A DNA stretch of 64,000 bases from Halobacillus sp. A1 (GCF_024189295.1 NZ_JAIZEN010000016.1:1-64000), one strand, 5' to 3'. Positions 55,253-62,953 are shown, counted from the stretch's first letter. The notes: generated from the letters alone by a model not told the origin. Translations and numbers: made by a program.

Positions 55253-55835
55253 GGTGAAGCAAGCTGAGCTTATCAAACAAATGTCATCTAAAGAAATTAC
55301 GTTTCACCTTTTAATCACACAGGTCGTCTTATTGCTGATCGCCATTGTTTTAAGCTTGATATTTTTTTCATCGCCGTTAGAGCAATGGATAAAGTTATTT
55401 GAAGTGCAGTTTCCGGAGTGGGTATTGTTCGGGGTCATTCCAGGTTTGATTGTTATCAGCGTAGACTTCCTTCTCATAGCTTTGCTGCCTGAACGATATT
55501 ATGATGACGGGGGAATCAATAAAAAGGTATTTGAAAATCAGTCCGTTCTAAAAATTTTTCTTATCACTTTGCTTATTGCTATATGTGAAGAGGCTTTATT
55601 CAGAGGAGTACTACAGACGCAATTCGGTTTTGTGATAGCCAGTACTTTGTTTGCACTCATACATTTTCGTTATTTAAAAAAGGTTGTCTTATTCGTTTCT
55701 GTATTATTTGTGAGCTATTTCATTGGATATATCTTTCATATAACGGGCAGTCTGCCTATTACGATTACCTCGCATTTTCTTATTGATTTCTTGTTGGGGT
55801 TATGGATTTATTCAAGGAGTGGTGAAGGTAATTAG
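55245..55835 (+). CDS. ypbD: CPBP family intramembrane protease YpbD
   Basis: 196 residues, six hydrophobic helices. The CPBP/Abi metal motifs are present: CEEALFRGVLQ (Glu-Glu and Arg), FALIHFRYLKK (His) and ITSHFLIDFL (His). The family includes CAAX-prenyl proteases and bacteriocin-immunity proteins; the substrate is not known. It overlaps recS by eight bases. Confidence 0.85.
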   Translation: MSRVKQAELIKQMSSKEITFHLLITQVVLLLIAIVLSLIFFSSPLEQWIKLFEVQFPEWVLFGVIPGLIVISVDFLLIALLPERYYDDGGINKKVFENQSVLKIFLITLLIAICEEALFRGVLQTQFGFVIASTLFALIHFRYLKKVVLFVSVLFVSYFIGYIFHITGSLPITITSHFLIDFLLGLWIYSRSGEGN

Positions 55836-55919
55836 GGATGACGCTCTATGGTTAGTTTTTCAAAAAAAATTATCATTATAAAAATAATCAGCCTATGACC
55901 AACAGGCTGATTATTTAAA

Positions 55920-56495
55920 TCAGAAATATTGTTTTTTATCCCTTTCTTGTTTGAGGATTTCTACTGCTTCTCTAAACCGCTGAGAATGAACAATTTCCCT
56001 TTCTCTTAGAAATTTAAGGCTGTCATTCAAACAAGGGTCATCTGACATATTTATAATCCATTGATAGGTGGCCCGGGCTTTTTCTTCGGCAGCAATATCT
56101 TCATACAAATCTGCGATGGGATCTCCCTTAGCTTGAATATAAGTCGCCGTCCATGGATTTCCTGCTGCATCGTGGTAAAACAACGCTTTATCATGATTGG
56201 CATAATGGGGACCGAGACCCGCTTCTTTTAGCTGATCCGGTGTAGCATCTTTCGTAAGTTTATAGACCATAGCAGCGATCATCTCTAAATGGGCGAACTC
56301 CTCTGTTCCTATATCTGTAAGCAGACCGATTACTTTGTCCGGAATGGAGTATCTTTGATTCAAGTAGCGCAGCGCTGCAGAAAGTTCCCCATCCGCTCCA
56401 CCATACTGTTCAATTAAAAATCTAGCTAACCGGGGATTACACTCGCTAACTTTTACAGGATATTGCAATTTTTTTTCATATGTCCACATAGGCAT
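55920..56495 (-). CDS. cotJC: Spore coat protein CotJC (manganese catalase-like)
   Basis: 191 residues with the di-manganese ferritin-like fold: EFAHLEMIAAMVYKL and EEKARATYQWIIN with the ligands, and the start MPMWTYEKKLQYPVKV. GGGAGG precedes the ATG. CotJC is part of the inner coat and is a manganese catalase homologue. It is the last gene of the cotJABC operon, whose first gene is broken here. Confidence 0.93.
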   Translation of the reverse strand: MPMWTYEKKLQYPVKVSECNPRLARFLIEQYGGADGELSAALRYLNQRYSIPDKVIGLLTDIGTEEFAHLEMIAAMVYKLTKDATPDQLKEAGLGPHYANHDKALFYHDAAGNPWTATYIQAKGDPIADLYEDIAAEEKARATYQWIINMSDDPCLNDSLKFLREREIVHSQRFREAVEILKQERDKKQYF

Positions 56496-56510
56496 CCTCC
56501 CTTTCAGCTA

Positions 56511-56768
56511 TTACATTTGCCATGGCCACGGAGAGTCATTCCAATTCCATGGGTAGGCAGAATAACTGCCTCCAAATTGGCGTAGTGGTCCAAATTGCTG
56601 TTCATACTGTGATTTTAATTGTCTGCTCTCAGTTGCTAATTGATTAAACTGCTGAATCGCTCTATAATCTTGAGGGTGGGTGTCTAAGTATAAGGTAAGT
56701 TCTACTAGAGCGAAATCCACTTGTTGGATCTTCTCCATCAACTCCGTTTGTTCGCGGGGAGGGTTCAA
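56511..56768 (-). CDS. cotJB: Spore coat assembly protein CotJB
   Basis: 85 residues starting at TTG (56768), with GAGGTGAT ahead. EKIQQVDFALVELTLYLDTH and DYRAIQQFNQ are the family signature. In the ancestral arrangement the cotJA stop overlapped this TTG, so the genes were translationally coupled; the IS has broken that link 34 bases upstream and expression of cotJB and cotJC may now be lowered. Confidence 0.9.
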   Translation of the reverse strand: MNPPREQTELMEKIQQVDFALVELTLYLDTHPQDYRAIQQFNQLATESRQLKSQYEQQFGPLRQFGGSYSAYPWNWNDSPWPWQM

Positions 56769-56881
56769 CTTTTATCACCTCGCAGCGGCGTTGGATACGG
56801 ATTGGAAAGGTTACACTTGTTTGGACAGTTTCGTTAAGGTCAGTTACACTTTACTAAATATTTCAATCAAGGAGACTACAC

Positions 56882-57166
56882 ATGACCCCAAGGAATCGCC
56901 GTAACTTTACTGATGAATTTAAGAAGCAAGTGGTGCAGTTAAATGAAAACGGAAAACCGAGAAAAGAAATTTTAAAAGAATACGAATTATCATCTTCCGC
57001 CTTTGATCGTTGGCTTAGTCAGTTTAGAAATACGGGTTCTTTCAAGGAAGAAGACAACCGGACAGCTGAACAAAATGAAAATATCAGGCTGAAAAAAGAA
57101 AATCAGCGTCTTATGATGGAGGTTGATGTTTTAAAGCAAGCGGCGCTGATCATGGGACGAAAGTAA
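56882..57166 (+). CDS. IS3-family transposase OrfA
   Basis: 94 residues: N-terminal HTH RRNFTDEFKKQVVQLN and ELSSSAFDRWL that binds the IS ends, then a leucine-zipper-like helix (about 60-90). AAGGAG precedes the ATG. orfB lies in the -1 frame, as usual where a programmed frameshift makes the OrfAB transposase; because of a stop in the -1 frame at 57124, any slip must occur between there and the orfA stop at 57166. Confidence 0.9.
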   Translation: MTPRNRRNFTDEFKKQVVQLNENGKPRKEILKEYELSSSAFDRWLSQFRNTGSFKEEDNRTAEQNENIRLKKENQRLMMEVDVLKQAALIMGRK

Positions 57167-57168
57167 AG

Positions 57169-58008
57169 GTGATCCAAAACAACCGTCACCAATACTCGGT
57201 ATCAGCAATGTGTGCCGTCCTACAACTTCCTAAAAGTACATTTTATTATGAAGCGAAAGAAAAAGACTCTTCTGAGGCGGATGATCTGACTCGTCAGATT
57301 ACGGGGATTTTTCAAGAAAGCCGTCAAAACTACGGGACTCGAAAAATTAAGCACGAGCTCTATAAAAAAGGTTATCAGGTCTCTCGCCGAAGGATTGGGC
57401 GGATCATGAAAGAACAGGGACTTGTCTCGAAATACACCATCGCTCAATTTAAACCGATGAAGAGTGCGTGTAATGAGTCAAAACAAGGGAATACGTTGAA
57501 CCGTGAATTCACTCAAGACCAGGCTCGTAAAGTCGTGGTTAGTGACCTAACTTACGTACGCGTTCATACAAAATGGCATTATATCTGTACGATTTTGGAT
57601 CTGTATAACCGTGAGATTATCGGCTATAGCTCCGGTCCGCAAAAAGATGCAGCCTTAGTTCAAAAAGCCTTCGCTTCGATTGATGGAAACCTTGATGAAT
57701 TAGCTCTTTTTCATACGGATCGCGGAAGTGAATTTAAGAATCAAGCCATTGAAGATTTACTTCAAACCTTTCAAATTAATCGTTCTTTAAGTATGAAAGG
57801 GTGCCCTTATGATAATGCAGTCGCTGAAGCTACTTATAAGGTGATTAAGACAGAATTTGTTTATGGAGAAACCTTTGAGTCTCAAGAACAATTAAACCTG
57901 GCTTTATTTGATTATGTCCACTGGTACAATCATATTCGCATTCATGGCACTCTCAACTACCTTAGTCCTATAGAATTTAAGAAGAAACACCTTAATGAAA
58001 TTGTCTAG
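57169..58008 (+). CDS. IS3-family transposase OrfB (DDE integrase domain)
   Basis: 279 residues. After an HTH_21-type segment (SRQNYGTRKIKHELYKKGY), the rve core shows the three acids: Asp in VVSDLTYVRV, Asp in LFHTDRGSEF and Glu in NAVAEATYKVIKTEF. The first codon is GTG; expression through the OrfAB frameshift product is likely. No stops or frameshifts. Confidence 0.92.
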   Translation: MIQNNRHQYSVSAMCAVLQLPKSTFYYEAKEKDSSEADDLTRQITGIFQESRQNYGTRKIKHELYKKGYQVSRRRIGRIMKEQGLVSKYTIAQFKPMKSACNESKQGNTLNREFTQDQARKVVVSDLTYVRVHTKWHYICTILDLYNREIIGYSSGPQKDAALVQKAFASIDGNLDELALFHTDRGSEFKNQAIEDLLQTFQINRSLSMKGCPYDNAVAEATYKVIKTEFVYGETFESQEQLNLALFDYVHWYNHIRIHGTLNYLSPIEFKKKHLNEIV

Positions 58009-58029
58009 TTTTGTGTTGACAATCCAGAT

Positions 58030-58210
58030 CAAATAGTACGGGCCACAAGGTTCCTTTGCATAGAGCTTCTTTTAACGAATATTGAGGAAGTCCAGTTGGT
58101 TGAAATCCAAGATACAGGTTAGGCGGGGTTTGATAATATTTCCATCTCATGGGAGGGCAAGGGTCGGAAGTACTGACATAAGGTTGATACCATTTGATCG
58201 GTGTGTACAT
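58030..58210 (-). pseudogene. cotJA: cotJA, 3' end displaced by IS3 element
   Basis: From the ATG at 58210 (AAAGGTG six bases upstream) the product runs MYTPIKWYQPY, SDPCPPMRWKYYQTPPNLYL and EALCKGTLWPVLFD, then enters the IS and reads about 11 foreign residues to a stop at 57992. Removing the IS and one GAT copy restores DPYPTPLRGDKS and a TGA overlapping the cotJB start. Most of the protein is retained, so a slightly altered CotJA may still be made. Spore-coat scaffold needed with CotJC. Confidence 0.88.
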
Positions 58211-58239
58211 AATCATCACCTTTCTAACGTTCTATCCTC

Positions 58240-58268
58240 ACGATATGTAAGGAGAACTTGTACTATTC
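58240..58268 (-). promoter_or_regulatory. Candidate sigma E promoter of cotJ
   Basis: On the minus strand GAATAGT (58268-58262), 14 bases, CATATCGT (58247-58240), close to sigma E consensus KMATATT and CATACANT. cotJ is sigma E dependent in B. subtilis. Confidence 0.55.
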
Positions 58269-58338
58269 AAAGTTGAAGGCAGGATTGTGTTGGATTAGGG
58301 AGAATGAAGATAAAGATCAATAAATAAGGAGTGAGTGT

Positions 58339-58971
58339 ATGTTTGTCAAAAGTATTATGAAACCAGTCCACAAGTCACAAGTAGCTCAAAAAGATGAACG
58401 CTTGAATGAGGTTTTGGACAGATTGAATCAAAAAGACTTGCACGCTATGCCAGTGCTCGACAATGATAAATTCATCGGGGTGATTTCTAGAGAAGGAATT
58501 TATCGTCATTATTTCGATGGTCGAGAAAGTAAAGAAGTATTTTTGAATGAAAGAACAGCAGGAGAGACCTGTGAAGAAGAGGATCTATTCATCCATGATG
58601 AAGAAGTTTTCGAACAAACTCTCCCCACTTTCAAGGGGTATCCAATATTGGCGGTTGTAGATAAAGACAAGACTTTTCAAGGATTGGTTACACGTTATGA
58701 TGTAATCGAACAATTTGAAAGTGCTTTCGGTGTGAAGAAGAAGGGGGTACGTATTGCCTTTACTTCGGAGGAATCAGAAGGACGTATCGAGCGTCTTGGA
58801 GATATCATCAAAAATTACCATGAAAATGTTATATCACTGGCCACATTTGATGAAACCGATAAGCTGGCGAGAAGAATGGTCCTAAAAATAGATAAAAATA
58901 ACAACATAGAGGCTTTTACAAAAAAACTAGAAAAAACAGGATTTAGAATTATTAGTGTGAAAGAGGTATAG
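58339..58971 (+). CDS. CBS-domain protein with ACT-like tail (AcuB-like)
   Basis: 210 residues: two CBS repeats (about 1-125; AMPVLDNDKFIGVISREGIY and PILAVVDKDKTFQGLVTRYD) and a C-terminal ACT-type region (about 135-208, GRIERLGDIIKNYHENVISL). This architecture is that of AcuB, which may bind adenine nucleotides to regulate metabolism. It stands alone, without acuA or acuC, so the acuB name is not used. AAGGAG precedes the ATG. Confidence 0.75.
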   Translation: MFVKSIMKPVHKSQVAQKDERLNEVLDRLNQKDLHAMPVLDNDKFIGVISREGIYRHYFDGRESKEVFLNERTAGETCEEEDLFIHDEEVFEQTLPTFKGYPILAVVDKDKTFQGLVTRYDVIEQFESAFGVKKKGVRIAFTSEESEGRIERLGDIIKNYHENVISLATFDETDKLARRMVLKIDKNNNIEAFTKKLEKTGFRIISVKEV

Positions 58972-59049
58972 CCAGAACCTCTGTGTTTATGAAAGGTATG
59001 TTCCTTCGTGGGGGAAGGTGTAAATTACTTATATAAAGAATATACAAAC

Positions 59050-59079
59050 TTTACACAACAAAAACTTTCCTATTATAAT
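59050..59079 (+). promoter_or_regulatory. Candidate promoter of the CarH-like regulator
   Basis: TTTACA (59050-59055), 18 bases, TATAAT (59074-59079), 32 bases before the start codon. The -35 region contains the direct repeats ATACAAAC and TTACACAAC, a possible operator for autoregulation. Confidence 0.6.
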
Positions 59080-59111
59080 TAATAAAAAACCCCTTATGCG
59101 GAGGCTAAATT

Positions 59112-60011
59112 ATGCAAAGTCAAAAGCCGAAATACAATATAAAAGCAGTATCGCAAATGCTGGACATTCAGGCAGGGACGTTGAGAGCATGGGAAAGACG
59201 CTACCAGATGATTCGTCCTATCAGAAATGAAGCGGGTCATCGGTTATATACAGATGACCATATCCGCACTTTGAAATGGTTGATTGATAAAGTAAATAAG
59301 GGGTTTACAATTTCGCAAGCCGTAGCACTTCTTGAAAACAGAGGAACTGAAGAAGCTCCTAAACAAGAGAAAACTGAAGAAGTGAATCACTTGGATGCTA
59401 CTGGAAACCAGCTGCTTCATTCTCTTTTATCATTTGATGAAAGAGCAGCCCAGCTTAAGTTAGATGAAGCGTTCAGTTTATTCACGCCGGAAACCGTGGC
59501 TATTGATATGATCGGTCCAATATTGGTCAAAATCGGTGATATGTGGGAGAACAAAGAAATTACTAGCGCGCATGAACATTTCGCCAGTAATTTCCTCCGT
59601 TCACGGATCGGCATGATGCTTTTGACGATTCCCACTGAAACGATTCAGCCGCGGGCACTGCTGGTATGTGGACCGAATGAAAGTCATGAATTAGGTCTGC
59701 TGATCTTCGCCTTATTTTTAAAAAGAAAAGGGTATGAGGTCATTTATTTAGGTCAGAGTATAGCGGGGGGAGATATCGAGATTGTTCTCGATGAAACCGA
59801 ACCGGATTATTTGTTCATGTCTTGTACGATGAAGAAAAATATTCCATTAACCATCCGACTAGTAGAATCTCTGGATAAACAATATCCCAAATTGAAAATC
59901 GGGCTGGGCGGTTATGCTTATGATGTTTTGTCCGAGCTGGACAAAAAACGGCTTGGACCATATATGGTAGGCGGATCTCGAAGTGAGTGGGAGGAGTGGT
60001 TAAATCAATAA
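59112..60011 (+). CDS. MerR-type regulator with cobalamin-binding domain (CarH/LitR-like)
   Basis: 299 residues. A MerR winged HTH (about 8-75, AVSQMLDIQAGTLRAWERRY) is followed by a four-helix cap with the W-x9-EH motif (MWENKEITSAHEHF) and a Rossmann-type B12 domain with NESHELG, the D/E-x-H-x-x-G cobalamin-ligand motif, and LGLGGYAY further on. These are the marks of CarH/LitR photoreceptors, which use adenosylcobalamin to bind DNA in the dark and release it in light, usually controlling carotenoid genes. GGAGG precedes the ATG. No carotenoid genes adjoin it, so its target is unknown. Confidence 0.8.
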   Translation: MQSQKPKYNIKAVSQMLDIQAGTLRAWERRYQMIRPIRNEAGHRLYTDDHIRTLKWLIDKVNKGFTISQAVALLENRGTEEAPKQEKTEEVNHLDATGNQLLHSLLSFDERAAQLKLDEAFSLFTPETVAIDMIGPILVKIGDMWENKEITSAHEHFASNFLRSRIGMMLLTIPTETIQPRALLVCGPNESHELGLLIFALFLKRKGYEVIYLGQSIAGGDIEIVLDETEPDYLFMSCTMKKNIPLTIRLVESLDKQYPKLKIGLGGYAYDVLSELDKKRLGPYMVGGSRSEWEEWLNQ

Positions 60012-60046
60012 TTGTTAATGATAAGCCCCCTATCATTGGCGAAGAA

Positions 60047-60075
60047 TTGCTCATCTGCGGAATTATGGATATAAT
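60047..60075 (+). promoter_or_regulatory. Candidate promoter of mecB
   Basis: TTGCTC (60047-60052), 17 bases, TATAAT (60070-60075), 78 bases before the gene. Confidence 0.55.
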
Positions 60076-60153
60076 GCTAAAAAAAGTGCCATAATTAGAG
60101 CAGTCATCATAAGATATAGATAACAGATATCCTTAACAAAAGGGGGCGTATAC

Positions 60154-60735
60154 ATGCGAGTAGAAAGAATGTCTAGCGAAAAATTTAAAATATTTCTTAC
60201 GTTTGATGATTTGTTAGACAGAGGCTTGACTAAAGAAGAATTATGGAACGATCTGCCAAGAGTTCACCGCGTTTTCAGTGATATGATGTATGACGCCGGA
60301 GTTGAACTTGGTGTTGAACTTAACGGTATGTTACTCGTTCAGGTTTATCTGCTGCAAGCTCAGGGAATGCTCGTCGTTGTTACCAAATCTAAAGAAGATA
60401 TAGATGAAGAAGATGGTTATATTGAAATGAAAGTAACACTAGATGAAAGTAAAGAGATGATTTTTGCATTTGAAGATTTCGAAGATGTGATACAGGCAGG
60501 GTTCCACTTACATGCGTTAGCTGTCACTAAGGGCGACGTTTATTTGTATAATGATCATTATTATATGATCCTGGATGATGATTCCATATTTCATTTGGAA
60601 GCAGAGCAAGTCATTGCCTTGTTATCAGAGTTTTCTTCAGCTTCGGCTATGACTTCTCATCGCTTAATAGAATACGGACATTCAATTATGAAAAACAACG
60701 CAATTGAAACGATTTATAAATATTTTTCTAAATAA
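60154..60735 (+). CDS. mecB: MecA-family adaptor protein (YpbH/MecB)
   Basis: 193 residues. N-terminal MRVERMSSEKFKIFLTFDDL is the substrate-binding part, an acidic linker follows, and the C-terminal domain (about 105-193) is the ClpC-binding part. MecA-type adaptors bring substrates to ClpCP and trigger its assembly. The place next to gudB is that of ypbH, the MecA paralogue, in B. subtilis; if the genome has no other copy this would be mecA. AAGGGGG precedes the ATG. Confidence 0.85.
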   Translation: MRVERMSSEKFKIFLTFDDLLDRGLTKEELWNDLPRVHRVFSDMMYDAGVELGVELNGMLLVQVYLLQAQGMLVVVTKSKEDIDEEDGYIEMKVTLDESKEMIFAFEDFEDVIQAGFHLHALAVTKGDVYLYNDHYYMILDDDSIFHLEAEQVIALLSEFSSASAMTSHRLIEYGHSIMKNNAIETIYKYFSK

Positions 60736-60748
60736 GTAATTTCTCAAC

Positions 60749-60779
60749 AGAACGGCAGCTTACAGCTTCGTTCTTTTTG
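60749..60779 (+). terminator. Terminator after mecB
   Basis: AGAACGGCAGCT and AGCTTCGTTCT form an imperfect stem, followed by TTTTTG. Confidence 0.6.
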
Positions 60780-60888
60780 TTTTTATGTTAAATATTTTAT
60801 TTTATTCATAATAGAGTTCTTAAAGTAACTGGCAGGATTGTGGAAGACTTGATTTAGACATAATCGGAGTTCGTTGCCCTATTATGCG

Positions 60889-60995
60889 TCAGGGGTTGTT
60901 GGGAAGCTACTCGCTTTCCTGTGGGGGAAGTGGCGAGCTTCCTCGGGCTTTTCAGCCCTGCGGGATCTCGCCTACATCCTTCTCCCAGTCTTACA
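60889..60995 (-). repeat. Dispersed repeat R1, copy 6 (inverted)
   Basis: Reverse complement of R1: GGAAGC, GCTTTCCTGTGGGGGAAG, GGCGAGCTTCCTCGGGC, CCCTGCGGGATCTCGCC and TTCTCCCA. The inner stem is GGCGAG (60932-60937) with CTCGCC (60967-60972), whereas copy 5 has GGTGAG with CTCACC. Confidence 0.7.
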
Positions 60996-61044
60996 CTTAT
61001 ATTAATCTAGGGCGTGAATCCGTTCATAAACCATATGGGGGACT

Positions 61045-61205
61045 ATCCAGCTCCAGCGCTTAGCGGCTACTGAGACTTCCTTCACTTCTGTACGATAAGT
61101 CAACATCGAATCACTTCGTTCTTCGTGTTTCCTTTATCTCCGCCAGCTCAGTCCAGTCCATACGCCGCTGACCAAAGCGCTTCCGCTTTTACAAAGGGAG
61201 TCTCG
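61045..61205 (+). repeat. Dispersed repeat R2, copy 3 (most complete)
   Basis: ATCCAGCTCCAGCGCTTAGC at the left edge, TTCACTTCTGTACG, CGTTCTTCGTGTTTCC, CTCAGTCCAGTCCATACGCC, and CTGACCAAAGCGCTTCCGCT at the right edge. The edges AGCGCTTAGCGG and AGCGCTTCCGCT are partly complementary, giving a possible terminal hairpin. Confidence 0.7.
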
Positions 61206-61321
61206 CAGCTTCCCAACAACCCCGTACGAAATGGAATGAACGAACCCCCTGGTATTGGAAAAGACTTCTGATCTCTTATCTAAGCTGAGTATTCCGGCTA
61301 TAGAGGTTATCGCCTAACGAG

Positions 61322-61392
61322 ACTGGCAAGTCAACACCGAATCATTTTATTCTGGTTTCCTTTATCTCCCCCAGCTCAGTCCAGTCCATACA
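61322..61392 (+). repeat. Dispersed repeat R2, copy 4 (fragment)
   Basis: AAGTCAACACCGAATC, TTTCCTTTATCTCCCCCAGC and TCAGTCCAGTCCATAC repeat the middle of R2 copy 3 about 270 bases downstream of it. Confidence 0.6.
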
Positions 61393-61611
61393 CATTCTTT
61401 TTGAAATGGATTACAATTAATCTTATCCAAGAAGACAAAAAGTGATTAACCGCATGTGACGTAGCCTATTAGACAATAAACATTTAGCCATGAAAAGATC
61501 AATTTGTTGTAATGGGGTATTGGAAATGGGGCGACTTGTCTTTGCCACTCAAAAAGAGCTGTACTACACTCAAAGCAGTGTCTCAGATGTTTCCGTGAAC
61601 CTGACAAACTT

Positions 61612-61806
61612 AAAGGAGGTCCGGGAAATTGCGAGACTCCTGTGGGAAAAGAGTGCTTGGTGAGACCCCGCAGGACGGGACGTCCGAGGAGGATCACCGC
61701 GCTCCCACGGAAAGCGAGTGATTTCCCGGACCTCCAAACGCTGTCAAACGTAACGGAAAACAGCTCTAACATCTTGAAACTGAGTCTTCCACTAAAGGGA
61801 GTTTAT
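61612..61806 (+). repeat. Dispersed repeat R1, copy 7 (reference copy)
   Basis: Outer palindrome GGAGGTCCGGGAAAT (61615-61629) with ATTTCCCGGACCTCC (61721-61735), 15 perfect pairs; inside it GTGGG (61642-61646) with CCCAC (61704-61708), then GGTGA (61659-61663) with TCACC (61694-61698), enclosing CCCCGCAGGACGGGACGTCC. A conserved tail ends AAACTGAGTCTTCCACTAAA. The nested stems suggest a folded RNA or cruciform. Confidence 0.8.
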
Positions 61807-61932
61807 ATGATAAAGATAAGACTTGGATTTAAAAGGTGCTTGTTTATTATTAGATAGATGGACCAGTGAGAACGTGTTAAAATATACAGGTTGATATTTA
61901 TTTAAATGGACTGAAGAATGGAGTGTACGGGC

Positions 61933-62862
61933 ATGAAGATTGCTGTTTTATATGGAGGAGTATCTGGTGAGAGAGAAGTCTCGCTATCGACGGGTAAAGG
62001 TATTATTAAAGCGTTAAAAAATAAAGGTCACGAAGTAATAGGTATCGATTTTGATCCTAGTAAATTAAAAGAACTGCTGCAGCTGGACGTCGACCTTGTC
62101 TTCATAGGGCTGCATGGCCGATTCGGAGAAGACGGAAAAATTCAAGGATTACTGGATATGTTGAATATTCCTTATGTAGGTTCCGGAGTCCTTTCGTCCG
62201 CGCTAGCGATGGACAAAGCGAAATCAAAACAAATCTTCGCTGCTGAAGGGATCAAGACCGCACGAAGCCAATCTTATGTGATCAACCAATTTGAAAACAC
62301 AGAAGAGATTGCACGCAGCGTTAGGGACCAGTTTAATGTACCTTTTGTTGTTAAACCAAATCAAGAAGGTTCTACTTTAGGCTTAACAATAGTTAAGGAA
62401 GAGCAACACATTGATAAAGCTATAGAGGTTGCTGCTGCATCTGATACAGTAATCCTAGTGGAGGATTATGTAGGTGGAAGAGAGGTTACTGTCCCTGTCA
62501 TCGGTAAGCAAGGCAGTGAACAAGCACTCCCTGTCATAGAAATCATTCCTAAAAATGACTACTATGATTTTGATTCAAAATATAAGCCAGGCGGAAGTGA
62601 GCATATAGTTCCTGCGCAGGTATCTGATGACTTAACGAAACGGCTGCAAGAAGATGCCGTCAAAGCTCACCAGCTTTTAGGGTGTGATGTCTATTCACGC
62701 GTAGATTTTATTATAGATGCTCACAATAATGCCATAATACTAGAAGTGAACACTTTGCCTGGGATGACCCCGACCAGCCTTTTTCCAGATTCTGCACAAG
62801 TCGTTGGCTTGAATTATGATGATCTTGTAGAGCGATTTGTAGAGTTGTCCCTACAGGAGTAG
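61933..62862 (+). CDS. ddl: D-alanine--D-alanine ligase
   Basis: 309 residues from the ATG at 61933 (TGGAG eight bases ahead). ATP-grasp enzyme that makes the D-Ala-D-Ala dipeptide for peptidoglycan. Motifs: VLYGGVSGEREVSLSTG, IGLHGRFGEDGKIQG, VVKPNQEGSTLGL and EVNTLPGMTPTSLFP. The ligase region contains YYDFDSKYKPGGSEHIVPAQ, with the Tyr that favours D-Ala over D-lactate. It stands as a single gene between repeat DNA and gudB. Confidence 0.93.
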   Translation: MKIAVLYGGVSGEREVSLSTGKGIIKALKNKGHEVIGIDFDPSKLKELLQLDVDLVFIGLHGRFGEDGKIQGLLDMLNIPYVGSGVLSSALAMDKAKSKQIFAAEGIKTARSQSYVINQFENTEEIARSVRDQFNVPFVVKPNQEGSTLGLTIVKEEQHIDKAIEVAAASDTVILVEDYVGGREVTVPVIGKQGSEQALPVIEIIPKNDYYDFDSKYKPGGSEHIVPAQVSDDLTKRLQEDAVKAHQLLGCDVYSRVDFIIDAHNNAIILEVNTLPGMTPTSLFPDSAQVVGLNYDDLVERFVELSLQE

Positions 62863-62872
62863 AAGTTATTGT

Positions 62873-62886
62873 TGTAATCGCTTACA
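62873..62886 (+). promoter_or_regulatory. CcpA-binding site (cre) upstream of gudB
   Basis: TGTAATCGCTTACA matches the cre consensus TGWAANCGNTNWCA at every position. Its centre is about 80 bases upstream of the predicted gudB transcription start, farther than a simple blocking site. Confidence 0.7.
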
Positions 62887-62925
62887 TTCCGTTAGAAAAA
62901 TAAGAAAGAAAGCTGTATATTCGCT

Positions 62926-62953
62926 TTGCATAACGGTGTCTAGAGTGTATACT
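62926..62953 (+). promoter_or_regulatory. Candidate promoter of gudB
   Basis: TTGCAT (62926-62931), 16 bases, TATACT (62948-62953), 50 bases before the start codon. Confidence 0.55.

Larger units (their letters stand above)
56803..58026 (+). mobile_element. Complete IS3-family insertion sequence, 1224 bp, in cotJA
   Basis: The ends TGGAAAGGTTACAC (left) and TGGATTGTCAACAC (right, reverse complement) form imperfect inverted repeats that continue inward as GACAGTTTCGTTAAGG and GACAATTTCATTAAGG. A 3-bp target duplication, GAT, flanks it at 56800-56802 and 58027-58029. It carries orfA and orfB with an intact DDE motif, so it looks able to move. It is inserted antisense to cotJA. Confidence 0.9.
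60780..61932. other. 1.15 kb repeat-filled intergenic region before ddl
   Basis: No gene is supported. The region holds inverted R1 copy 6, R2 copies 3 and 4, and direct R1 copy 7, listed separately. Between 61206 and 61321 and between 61393 and 61611 I see unstructured AT-rich DNA. Open frames at 61446-61772 (minus) and 61642-61857 (plus) run through R1 and have no ribosome site. A ddl promoter is not obvious. Confidence 0.7.

Noticed and set aside
57091-57097. AAAAAAG slippery site for the IS3 frameshift
   Set aside because: The -1 frame meets a TGA at 57124, upstream of orfB, so a slip here would not yield OrfAB.
61446-61857. Open frames of 108 (minus) and 71 (plus) codons before ddl
   Set aside because: Both cross the palindromic repeat R1, where stop codons are scarce, and neither has a ribosome site or a plausible protein composition.
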